DNA of 64,000 bases from Lophium mytilinum (Eukaryota; Ascomycota; Dothideomycetes; Mytilinidiales; Mytilinidiaceae), in assembly GCA_010093605.1 (NCBI GenBank), contig MU004189.1:813834-877833 (forward strand), written 5' to 3'. A model generated the notes under the pieces. The model made no database searches. It was given only the letters and a program-made list of their open reading frames with translations, and had not been told where the DNA came from. The translations under genes were made by a program, and so were the position numbers. Shown here piece by piece: positions 1 to 10,279 of the stretch. Each line of letters begins with the position of its first letter. The stretch's first letter is position 1.

Positions 1-1
1 C

Positions 2-262
2 AAGTACGCCGATCTGAGTGTGGATCAGGCTGTGTCGGCGGCAAAGGCCTTTTTGCGCGAGATGAGCGTGCCGTGGAGCCGTGTGGAGCAGCGGGGAGTG
101 AGCACGTGGGATGCGGAGGACCTGGCGATGCACAAGGCGAAGCAAGAGGAGGAAATGATTAGGATGCTAGAGGAGGAGGCGCAGAATGGTGGTGGGATGG
201 TGGAGGTTGATGAGTATGGGGGAGATGATTTGGATGAGGTAATGGCGGACTTGGATGCTTGA
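2..262 (+). CDS. C-terminal end of an unrecognised protein (5' part outside window)
   Basis: An open frame enters from the left edge and ends at a TGA at 260-262, giving the last 86 residues of a protein. The segment looks genuinely coding: a helical charged stretch with motif VPWSRVEQRG, then KAKQEEEMIRMLEEEAQ, then a Gly-rich turn and a very acidic tail (DEYGGDDLDEVMADLDA). I do not recognise the family. The acidic, coiled-coil-like end would fit many nuclear or complex subunits. No intron is evident in this piece. The opposite-strand open frame over the same bases is a shadow. Confidence 0.6.
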   Translation, partial: KYADLSVDQAVSAAKAFLREMSVPWSRVEQRGVSTWDAEDLAMHKAKQEEEMIRMLEEEAQNGGGMVEVDEYGGDDLDEVMADLDA

Positions 263-503
263 TGGGTGGATATCCAGTAATAGATTGTAAGATTTGGGAC
301 TTGGGACTTAGGATGGGGATTAGTAAACTTCGGAATTGCCCAAATTGATATGGATTTGCCCTGACTTGCGGTCCAAGAAAGCGCAGAGATGCTCAACATC
401 AATTTGAACACAAGAAGAGCAGTCAATGAGAAGTTCCAACGATTTAAATTTTGCAGTTCTCTTATTAGTCTAAGGTTGCTTTTGTACATCTTCATGGAGC
501 GCC

Positions 504-2263
504 TCATGATGGAATTGCCTCTAACCCCGATTTTTGGTTGTACTGGTCAAGATCCTGTGCAATATCTCTTGACGCCCTGATGCAATCATTCACGCCTACG
601 CCAGTGTAAGAATTGCCCACGACTCTCAATCGCCCCTTGAAGCGGTGCATGAGCCGAGTGTGAGTTTGTTTCATTCGAGAGATATGACCGACGGTGTACT
701 GCGGTATACAATCCTTCTGCAATTTTGCTTGGGCTGCAACGGGCTCGTCGGTAATTCGTAAATGACGCTGGAGAACTGATCGGGCAGCTGCAATACCTTC
801 CTCTTCGGTTGGGTAGGTGCTCCATCCGTCCCACCAGTGGCCGCCCAATATAATGGTGAGTTTGGTGCCGGTGGCTATATCTTGGCCTTTGATAGAGTCG
901 GAGTCGAATATGACACCGAGTGCGCGTTCGGGATTCTGCTGGAAGGGAATGGTTTGCGGTATGAGGTAGCCGAAACCTTCAACGGGAACAAGTTTGGGGT
1001 TCGTGTAGAAGAGGTTGATAACCATGACGGTAACCGCGTGAGTCTTGGCAAGCTCGGGGAGTAGTGTTTTCGAGTCTGAAGTGCAAAGTTCTGATAGCTT
1101 TTTCGAAAAGATGCTGGATACTACCATGTCATACGTCTGACTTTCAGATTCGGTGGATACCTGATCACATGTATTAGCATTGATCAATTCAATTCCTAAG
1201 CTCACTCACCTTGATCTTCTTATCGCCACCAGCAGCTTCCTCGAGCTCAATATGTGTGACTGGCGTGTCTAATCTAGTAGTGACTCGTTTCTTGCCTGCC
1301 ACTATCTCTGCCAAGCGGTCCACCAACTGCTGTAGCCCGTTCCTAAAAGAGAAGATGCTGGCCTTTCCTAGCGCCACCATAAATTCAGGATCCAACACCT
1401 TCTTCGTCTCAGCGAGCAATTCCCTATCCCGACGAGGTACTGTGATATTGTCTTCTGGACGGCGCGTCGCAAGAGCGCCAATCACACTCCCTCCTTGTTT
1501 TTCCAAAGTCCATAGTAAAGGGAATATTGCCCTTATGCTCAACTGATTCACATCCCCTGCGTATATGCCATGGAGGACTGCTGATACGATGTTTTGCGGA
1601 ATGCGTGGGTCCAACCTTCGTGCGAAGAATGACGCTACAGATTCATCATCCAAGCTCTCTGGTCTCGTTGGCCGAAATGCCTCCCCTATAAGCCCTGGTA
1701 TCACTCCACTGAACAACGGCTCTCTGAGTATACTAAAGGCAATTTCCAACATAGAATCGGTAGTCGGGTGTGGCAGCCGCACCAGGTGGTCTGGGTAATA
1801 GATGAAGCGATTCACAGCAGACGCGGCGGTCTTGTCTGTGTATATGACATCAGGGATCATGCCAAGCTCTTGGATCTAGAATTGAAGCTTTAGCAAAGCT
1901 TCTGATGGAGTTCTACTCGGATTTACATACTAGCGTAGTCGTCACTAGGGCACCCATCCCAGGACGCAGCGAACGCGGGCCATGCTCAAACAGCACCCTC
2001 CCCCCGGGGACCTCAACGTGCGAGGAGTGCAGCCATCCACCTAGCCGTGGACCAGCCTCATAGACTGTGATTCTGGCTGTCGGCTGCTCCTTGGCAATAT
2101 AGTATGCGCTGGCTAGGCCCGTAATGCCTCCTCCGATCACGGCAATGTTCTGCGGAGGTCCGGTGGAATATCGATGGTGATGGCATTGCGAGCAGAGGAT
2201 GGGACGCGTCGAGAGGCTATTCAATGACGATCCAAGAAGAGACCCATGCCTCCTGAGCAGCAT
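504..2263 (-). CDS. HEM14: Protoporphyrinogen oxidase, mitochondrial (haem biosynthesis)
   Basis: Oxidises protoporphyrinogen IX to protoporphyrin IX, the penultimate haem step, normally at the mitochondrial inner membrane. Three exons fit: 2263-1931, 1875-1210 and 1160-504, joined across introns of 55 and 49 nt and giving 551 residues. The N-terminus is Arg/Ser-rich as in a mitochondrial presequence. It is followed by the FAD dinucleotide motif IAVIGGGITGLASAYYIA near residue 40 and the GPRLGGW/FEHGPRSLRPG segment typical of PPOX. The C-terminus has GNSYTGVGVNDCIRAS, the conserved FAD-contacting end of this family. Length matches fungal Hem14 (about 540-600). The gene stands alone, reading away from its 3' neighbour. 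Confidence 0.93.
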
Positions 2264-2739
2264 TGCACTGTGCAGACGAGGGTGTGGCGATTTGAAGAGC
2301 TGGTCGCTCCATACAAGCGGTCATCGTGTGGTTGTGAGGTCGGACGCTAAAGCCGAGCGCCGAAACTTTCAGAACAACAGGCCACTAGACACAATCAAGT
2401 TAAGCATGTATAGTTTTATACTACCCCAAATTGTAGTACAAGTCTTTCTTCCCGATATAAAATCCACTTACCAGTACAAAGCCTATTCGCGTGTACTGGA
2501 AGACAATATGAAGCAAAAGAAGTAGAAGTAACTTCGTCGAGGGCATTCAGAAGGTACGCTTTGCACCCTTTTACTCATAACGGGAGAAGAAGCAGTCAAA
2601 GAAGCAAAAATAACCACTCCCGGAGTATCAATAAGGCCTCCCAGAGGCCTCATTTGGCGTCTTTTGCCCAAAATACAAGTACAAGTGGTTAAAACTGCTA
2701 AAGCAACCACACCAAGAGCGCATACCAGCCCACTCCAAT
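2264..2739. other. Intergenic: HEM14 upstream / 3' side of secreted-protein gene
   Basis: 476 bases hold the presumed promoter of HEM14 (reading left) and the 3' flank of the next minus-strand gene. No conserved ORF or RNA gene was recognised. Confidence 0.5.
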
Positions 2740-5663
2740 TTACCCCAACTGCGACGGCCCACCCCTAATCCCATCATACAAACCGCCCCAACTCATTGCC
2801 CCCTCCGCATAAACACCCACCACCGCCCCCGGTCCCACCCCCAATGTATCGGGATTATTCTGCGTCCCCGCATAATCCGCGACTTTGTTCTTCTGCTGTG
2901 TCTTCTGCGCGTCCGTCAGGCCGCCATTGCTATCGATCTTCCCCGCATAGTTATCCTTGCAGTCGAAGAGCCATTTTGACATCTTCCGCTCCGTGTCTTG
3001 CAGTAAGCGTGCCATGAACTCATCGTAGGCGGACTCCCAGGAGATGGGCAGGGAGGTGAAGGGGGCGAGATTCTGGGGGGGCTGGGTGGAGCCGAGGGGT
3101 TCGTTGTCCAGAGCGTGGAGGATGGACTTCATGCGGTTATTTACGGTATTGAACGAGTCGAACACTGCTTGTTCGCGCAGATACTGGACCACCAGTGCCG
3201 CGTTGACCATCTGCTGCTGCATCTCGGCGGCGGACTTGGAGCCGGGGTTGCAACTCGGGAGCTTGTTATTGTTCCCGTCGGAGCCGATTCCTGTAAAATG
3301 GCCGCTGATGATCTCAAGACTTGTTAGAATCGTACAGAATCGTGAATTGTCAGGGGACTCACTCGGTTTTTCATTCCGTTGATTTCGTGTCGGAGCAAGA
3401 AGAACTCAGACAAACGCCCACGCCCGGGATCGGGGCATGCTGTCCCAAAGCAAGACACTGCTTTGCCGAGCTGTTCTGCGACAGTTTCTTGCCCGAATTG
3501 AGAGTTCGCGGTGTTGCTTAGAGAACCAAAAACGGCTTGGAGACGAGCGCAGTCGGTGACGGGTAGAGCCTGAGCTGATGGTGGCTGGGCTGGGTTGACG
3601 TTATCGTCGAATGCCTGTTCGCCTCCAATCAGGAAGTAGAGGAAGCGTTTGACGAGATGCTTTTCGTAGACGTGCTCGGCTTAGAAATGTGTCAGAAAAA
3701 TGTAGTAAGGGTTGTGGTCTAGATGTACTTACTATCGTAATTGCTCCCCGGCTGGCTATTTCCAAACAAGTTGATCACTGGATTGTTGCAATTATTATTC
3801 CCGTTCACTGAGTCGTCCCTGTCATACCACTTGACAACCTCTGGCATGCCCGATGCAGTCCCAGAGCTGGGGTAGTCTGGCAACACATACGGAATTGCAC
3901 AACCGCCCACTTGCGCCACGCTCTGAGTGGCTCGAGGTCGAAGAGCGAAATGCTCGGAACGTGTGCCACGGCGACATGTTGGCCCACCGCAATTTTGGTT
4001 GCACCAGTCACCGTTGAGAACCAGACCGCAGCAGTCTTTGTTACAGTCTAGCCCTTCCGTGGGCGGCTCGAGCCAGCTCTCGATCTTGGTTTGGGCGGAA
4101 TGCTTCGCGTTTGGATCATTTAAAGCACGAAGGCCGCCTTGGTAGAACTGGTAGACGTGGTCGCCGTTCCTATGTATCGTCAGTGAGATAATTTAGAATA
4201 AGACGGCAAGATAAGAAACCAAAACATACCACCATCCACTCTTCGCCTTATTCTTAACACACTTCTTAATAATATTATCGGTACTATCCCAGCACTCCTG
4301 CCAGACGGCGTTGAAATCTGGCCCAGCCCCCGGCCATATCGATCGATATAAGTAGATTTCTGTTGTGGTCGAAAGGCCAATGGAGACCTCGCATTCGCCA
4401 CCGTTCTGATACACAGCAACATACTTGCTATCGATTCCTTCAGGCACCGCACACGAGCCATCGCAGACCACCTGCCGGAGGCGATACAGCAAATCGTCGA
4501 CTTTGTTGTTTTTGCCGTCTGGTGTGCGAATGGAGTCGGGGAACGTCAGACTCTGCAAGTCGGACTTGACGTCTTCGCTCGCATCTTGGCACCCAGGCTT
4601 ATCAATGGGGGAAGCAGACTGAGTAGGCAAACTCGAGGCAGAGCTGGTGACTGGTGGTGGAGGCGTGCTCGTAGGGGATGGATAAAGGCTTTCAAGAGAA
4701 GACCAGAGCGCGCCGTTGATGTTTGGTAGGTCGATATCTCCGTCATTGTCGAGGATATCGGTAGCGTCGGACCGCAGGACTTCAAAGCCGACGCAGGTGG
4801 CACAAGCTGAGCAAGAAGATGATGAGGATAAGGATGATGTTTCCGTGGAAGAGGGTGTGGTCTTGGGATTATCATCGCTCTTGACAGTCTGTGGATCTCC
4901 GTTCGAATCGATAGTGAGCGGTGGGAAGCCTGGCGGAGGTGGAATGATCCCACCAGGGATAACGCCAGCTGCTGGAATGACTATAATACCGATTCCAGGA
5001 CCAACGAACCAGATCGGGAGAATGGTCGGGTGTCCATCAGCGGACGTGGATGTGACCGAGTTCGCAGTCAAACCGTCGATACTTGAAGTTGTTGTTGCGA
5101 AGGTTCCAGTCTCGATACCTGTTTGTGGTCCCAAGGTGATCGCTGGACTGGAAGTGGTTGTTGGTGCCGCGGTAGTCGACGATGAGACACTCAAAGGCAC
5201 TCCTCCATCGTCATTCGGACCTAATCCGTTTGCCGGATACACCGAATTCGTGATGTTGTAACTTTCATTATCAAGAGACCACGCGCCTCCCCAGGTATCG
5301 CCACTCTGAATGCACTGGCTAATGATGTTGTTGAAGGCGTCCTGGCAATGCTGTAATGGTTTCGTGTTGTCCGTTCTTTGGATGCTGAGGAAAATATCTG
5401 TGTGAGAGATCAGCTATCATTCACAGCAATGGGCCAATTCCATCAGCCTCACCCCAATGGTTATATGTGATTTGAAGCTTCTGGTCGTCACCCGTCTTGA
5501 ACGTGGTGGCGCAGATGTTTCTAAGGTCGGGGGTCAACGCCTTTCCGATTTGGTCTCCCGTTGGTGTGTCACTTTTTCGCTGTTCATCCTGGAAGCAATC
5601 CGCAGCGAAGGCGATCCTTCCGAAAGCCAGAGCTAGCAGGACCACGTGAACCATATTAAACAA
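2740..5663 (-). CDS. Secreted Ser/Thr- and Cys-rich protein, like the C-terminal part of subgroup C fungal chitinases, no catalytic domain
   Basis: Five exons (5663-5453, 5397-4230, 4169-3733, 3679-3363, 3312-2740) join in frame to 901 residues. A clear signal peptide (HVVLLALAFGRIAFA) starts the protein. Next comes a domain with conserved Cys ending in ESYNIT and YPANGL, then a long Ser/Thr/Pro mucin-like region with a Gly/Pro block (GGIIPPPPGFPPL) and CSACATC. The C-terminal half has CDGSC, CNKDCCG and WCNQNCGGPTC, then EHVYEKHLVKRFLYFLIGG. From memory of the family, this architecture resembles the region following the GH18 domain in large killer-toxin-type fungal chitinases, but I see no GH18 DxxDxDxE motif. 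Probably cell-wall or extracellular; enzymatic role unknown. Exon joins are good, function weak. Confidence 0.72.
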
Positions 5664-6843
5664 AACCAGAATCGAAATATGATAGAAGGAGAAAAACGAA
5701 CAGGAACCTTTGGGGAAGAAAGGAATGAAATTAGAACTATACGAAGAAAGAAAGAAGTCGAGTATCTTATTTCCACGACTGAATTAGTTCCAAGAACTGA
5801 AAATTTGAAATCCATATATTTACTCCTTTTTTCTGTCCCTGAATCTAAAGCTGTGATTTATGTTTTTACGGAACTGGCCCATCATCTACGTCGAACGCCT
5901 TGTTACGAGCTTTGCCCGCTCTGTACAGCCCGACAGCTGCAAGCCTTCCCAAAAGCGGCCATTTCCAGCCAAATTGCAGAACGCGAGGTGCAGCAAAACG
6001 GTCGATCTGACCGGAAAGTGAACGTTAATAGCAGCAAGGCTGGAGAAAAACAACCGAGGAGCAGCTAAATATAGCCGGGCGTAAAATGCACGTTCTTTCA
6101 TTGGCTAATATCTTTGGACTAAACGAGATGCAGAGTGCGGTGCCCCCAAGCCCGTTTAAATCGCGTTAGCATCTGCGATGAAGCAAAAATACGCAAGGCT
6201 GAAGCAGGGAGCTGTTGGAGAGCATCTTGGTAAGTACTGTATTGCTGGAGTGTGCTACTTCTTTTCTGCTTAGCGTGACCGCCTTCACGAGAAGCGGCAC
6301 ATCGAAAACACAATCACGTGACAGCCACGCTGGCAAATTGACATACATGTTGGACATTTGGTTCAAATTTTGCCTAAAATATGCCCCTAATACGTGTAAC
6401 GCTTTAGACTCCCTCTCTGGGCAGACTGGGCAAGACTCCCGTCGGTGTGGGAGCACATGAAGCTCTTCAAAGTCAGGATCCCGCGACATGATAGACGCGA
6501 AAAGGAGACGGGTGGAGAAAAGCGGTTGAAGGCTTTGTGTGGCAAAGCACCACTAGGCAGCACATCGTCTCGAGTGTTTGAAATCAGTTGATGTCAAAAA
6601 AAACAGTTGATGTGGCCAAACATCGCCGATTTTACGGGCAATGGCGATATTCAGATCTCGGCTATGATGAGGGTGAAAATACAAGTAGAAATGGAAACAC
6701 CTGCTTGCCTCAAAAAACCCTCAGACGGTCTCCCAAACCCCAATTGCATCTGATCCCACCCCACCAACAACCCACCTACCCCTCCCCCAGATGATCGCCG
6801 CCGAACCACCACACCTCCTCAACCCAGAATCCCTGGCTGGGCC
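5664..6843. other. Intergenic, divergent promoters
   Basis: 1.18 kb between the start of the minus-strand secreted-protein gene and the plus-strand carrier gene. Short open frames (for example the plus-strand frame 5646-6068) have no family features. A pyrimidine-rich tract precedes the carrier start (about 6720-6790), as in many fungal promoters. No RNA gene recognised. Confidence 0.5.
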
Positions 6844-7927
6844 ATGTCCGCCGACTTCTGGGCCGGCTACGTGAGCGGCGCCGCCGGAATCCTCATCGGC
6901 AACCCCTTGGACCTAGTCAAGACACGCCTGCAAGCCGGCACCTCTCTCCCAAACCCAGGCGCCGCCTCGACCTCTCACCCCGCAGCGCGAAGCTTCAGAA
7001 GCAACTTCGATCATGCCGGCACCCTTGTGAAAGGCATGTGTGGCGGGATCCCACGGCCCCCAAGAAACAGGAACGGCTACTTACAGGTGACCCAGGTGCC
7101 ACGGCTCCAATCATCGGCTACGGCGCCCTCAATGCCATTCTCTTCGTCACCTACAACCGCAGTCTGAAGCTTTTCGGCGACGACCCTGCTGTGCCATTGA
7201 ACCTCTACAAGGTCTGGTGTGCAGGCGCTATTGGGGGGCTAGCAACCTTCATTGTGTCGGCGCCGACTGAATTGGTCAAATGTAGAGCTCAAGTTTCTCT
7301 TACCCCGGTCAGCTCGTGGGCAATCGCGAGGGATACATGGAAGCAGGAGGGGATTAGGGGGCTTTACCATGGCGGAGCGATCACGAGTGTGAGAGATGCT
7401 GTTGGCTATGGGTTCTAGTATGCTTCCCGGGCCGGTGGTGGTGAGAACGGTACTGATGCCCTATCTAGCTTCTGGTCGTATGAGCAAGCTAAACGGGCGA
7501 CGCTCTCTCCTCAGGATTCAGACAGCCAGACGGCACTGAAGATCATGCTCTGCGGTGGATTGGCTGGTGTCGTGACCTGGGCTTCCATCTTCCCGCTTGG
7601 TAAGTTGTGGACTTTGCTGGAAGTCGATCCTTGCTGACCGGCGATCTAGACGTGGTGAAGACAAGAGTTCAGACTCAAGTGACAACAGCTCCCCTCTCGA
7701 CGGGACCAGAAGAGGAGCAACGGTTGCTCAGGAGAGATGTGGAGGCATCCAAAGCAGGAAGTCAGAGACTAGGGTCGCTGCGAATAGCCAGACAGGCTTA
7801 TCAGACTGAAGGGTTGTCTGTCTTCTTCCGGGGTTTAGGAGTTTGTAGCCTTCGAGCGTTCGTGGTGAATGCTGTGCAATGGGCTGTCTATGAGTGGATG
7901 ATACAGTTGCTTACACGGAAGGGCTAG
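6844..7927 (+). CDS. Mitochondrial solute carrier (SLC25 family), substrate unassigned
   Basis: Four exons (6844-7039, 7096-7417, 7469-7599, 7650-7927) give 308 residues, the usual carrier length. The three-fold family repeat is visible through its signature PX[DE]XX[KR]: NPLDLVKTRLQ, APTELVKCRAQ and FPLDVVKTRVQ, each starting one odd-numbered helix in the inner membrane. The family moves small metabolites between matrix and cytosol. The general look (GYGALNAILFVTYNRSL) resembles the Crc1/Ymc/Ort group for carnitine or amino acids, but I cannot name the substrate. The ATG at 6844 is chosen because the upstream ATG at 6791 is out of frame. The first intron is the weak point: its donor (GTGGCG) is poor, though it restores the expected protein text. 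Confidence 0.85.
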
Positions 7928-7942
7928 CGAGAGAAATCACAG

Positions 7943-7984
7943 TCACCATAGATAAATCACCACAGATAAGTCACCATAGACAGA
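7943..7984. repeat. Three 14-bp tandem repeats in the 3' flank of the carrier gene
   Basis: Three adjacent copies of TCACCATAGATAAA-like units begin at 7943, 7957 and 7971, with 1 to 3 differences between copies. They lie 16 bases past the carrier stop codon. Confidence 0.85.
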
Positions 7985-8290
7985 GATCAAATAGTATGAG
8001 AACCGTTAAACCCAACTCCATTGACTGGCCAAAGAACCAGATGACCGGTGTTGCAATTTAACAGTACAGAAGACTTTTATGTCTGTGTCGAAGAAAGAAA
8101 TTGACAGGTTAGACATCTTGACTGAAACCAGGTAACCTTCCCCACAAAGCCGTTGTATCTGAGTAGGCAAAAGAGACCGCCAGCAAGCCACAAAATTTCA
8201 GTACCGAAGTATGTAATCTCTGCCCATATGAGCATAGTGACAGCATGCAAGGCTATTGGCCGAGCCGAGAATAGAAGGAAAGAGAAAGAA

Positions 8291-8318
8291 GCCAATGTCA
8301 GCCAATGTCAAGCCAATG
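8291..8318. repeat. Short direct repeat GCCAATGTCA, two and a half copies
   Basis: Copies begin at 8291 and 8301 and a partial one at 8312, just beyond the stop codon of the three-RRM gene. Likely in its 3' UTR. Significance unknown. Confidence 0.7.
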
Positions 8319-8324
8319 GGCGCT

Positions 8325-10279
8325 CTACATGATCTGGTCCTGGGTAAGTCCGCCAGTGGCCTCGGTGCCCTCCATAGCCTCGCCTCCGTTGGAGACATTG
8401 GTGTAGCGGACGTGAGATAGGCCAAGCGGGCGACCACCGTACTGATATCCAGTGAATTTGGCTGTGGAAAAGTTAGATGGTATCTCGAAGGCTGACAGGA
8501 CATGACATACAGATAGCAGTAACTGCATCTTCCAGCTTCTCGAACTGGACCACACCGGTGCCACGGGAGCGACCGTTGGCTTCGTACTGAATCTCGGCAC
8601 GGCTGACCTTGCCGATAGTACTGAAGAGCTCGACCAAGTCCTCGTTGGATGTTGACCACGGGAGCTGAATGCTGTCAGTCTCTTGTTTGGAAGGGAGGAG
8701 TTACGCGACTTACATTCCGGACGTAGATCACTTCACTCTCCTCGCCGCCGGAGGTCGCGAAGTCGGTGAAGTCGTTGGGAGGGTTAGAAGCACCTCCGGC
8801 ATCGAAGCCACCAGCAGCCACAGCAGGTGCGCCGAAGCCACCACCACCGAAGTTACCGCGACCACCACCGAAGTTTCCACCGAATGCTCCACGCGCACCT
8901 CCATATCCTCCGCGAGCACCGCCATATGCTCCACGGGCTGCAAAGTTTCCACCGAATGCTCCACGGCCGCCACCATATCCTCCGCCGGGGGCATTTTGGG
9001 CAAACCGATCCTCGCGAACCTCGAGCTGGCGGCCTTGCCAGTCGTATCCGTTGAATTGTTGTATTGCGGTACGGGCGTCCTCCGCGGTCTCGAAAGCGAC
9101 AATGCCAGATCCCTTCGGGCGACCATCCTGAGCCATGTGAACGTCGGCGCGGATCACAGAGCCTGTGTGAGCTGTGCTGGGATTAGTGTGCTGTCGAGGA
9201 GATCCTCCTTCGCCTGCTTCCATATTGAGCTCAGAGTGCGGGGTGTACATACCAGCTTGTCTGAACAGATCCTTGAGATCCTGCCATCCGACGTTGTAGG
9301 GGAGCTACACCATCACGTCAGCCAGCCATGCTACAGTATACGAGTGTTGGGGGAGGTGACGAACATTGGCGACATAGATCTGTCGGCCACCAGCACCACC
9401 CTGGGTAGGTCCGAAGTTGGGTCCTCCTCCGAAGCCTCCACGACCCATGCCTCCATCGAATCCGCCGCGCGCCGGTGGGGCGGTGAAGCGCGGTTCGGCC
9501 TCGCGGTCCTAATCATTTGCTAAGTATTTGTGTACTGAATAAAATGTGGGGGGGAGCACTAGTACCTCGCGGACGTAGACCAGTCTGCCCATCAGATTCT
9601 GGTTGGAAAGAGTATTGACGGCCTGTTGGGCTTGCTCCCTAGTCGCGTACTCGACAATTCTGCCGCGCATGTTAGCTGTGCGCACTGGTGAGGACGAGTG
9701 AGGAAGAACGTACCCGCATCCCTATATACACAAACGGAGTCCACCAGTCAATTCATGTCCATCATAAAGAAATTTAAACACCATCTAGTACAAACCGCAC
9801 CTTGGACATTCCATTTGGAAGAAGCAACACGTCTGCGAACAGGACCTCGCCGGCTGTGACATGTTAGCTTGAGCAACGGATGGACGGCGGCGAGGTGACT
9901 CACCCTGTCGCATGAAATCCTTCAGGTGATGCCACTTGACATCGTATGAGAGGTTGCCGACGTAGACACGGCGATCCTGCTGTGATGACTCTCGAAGGGA
10001 CTGCATCATTTGCTCCTTCGCCTGGACGCGCTCCTCCGGGTTTCGGGTCGGGGGGGCTCCTCGAGACGCGCCGTACGAGCCGGTGAATGAGGCTGCACCG
10101 CCCTGTGCGGCTGCACCGGGGGATCGAGAGCGTCGGTCGGTGCGACGATAGTCTTCGCGTTCGCGCGAGTTGCTTCGGGGGGAGTAGGATCGACGGCTGC
10201 GGCGTGGGGACCTGGACCGACGACGGGCTGAGCGGGATCGCTCGCGCTGGAAATCTTGAGTATTAGCATCGATCGACAT
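8325..10279 (-). CDS. Three-RRM RNA-binding protein, Gbp2/Hrb1-like (mRNA export/quality-control type)
   Basis: Nine exons join in frame to 488 residues: 10279-9904, 9853-9801, 9721-9714, 9659-9566, 9508-9365, 9304-9253, 9162-8714, 8664-8511, 8461-8325. The N-terminus is an RS-like domain ([16 protein letters not shown]), then RRM1 ([16 protein letters not shown]1 KGCGIVEY), RRM2 (QIYVANLPYNVGW, RNP1 KGSGIVAF), a Gly/Arg/Phe-rich linker ([12 protein letters not shown]) and RRM3 (VIYVRNLPWS, RNP1 RGTGVVQF). RS plus three RRMs is the layout of yeast Gbp2/Hrb1, nuclear shuttling proteins loaded on mRNA. Exon 3 is only 8 nt and lies inside RNP1 of RRM1. An in-frame ATG 21 nt upstream (10300) is an alternative start. 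Confidence 0.88.

Noticed and set aside
25-507. Minus-strand 160-codon frame at the left edge
   Set aside because: Antisense to the plus-strand acidic tail; Ser/Thr-rich text without domain. Shadow.
5646-6068. Plus-strand 140-codon frame upstream of the secreted-protein gene
   Set aside because: Lys/Arg/Glu-rich text from purine-rich leader DNA, no family feature, overlaps the start of the opposite gene.
6791-6843. Upstream ATG of the mitochondrial carrier as the start
   Set aside because: It is out of frame with the carrier helix 1 text, which begins at the ATG at 6844.
8766-9131. Plus-strand Pro-rich frame inside the RRM gene
   Set aside because: Antisense translation of the Gly-rich linker; repeats come from the real gene.
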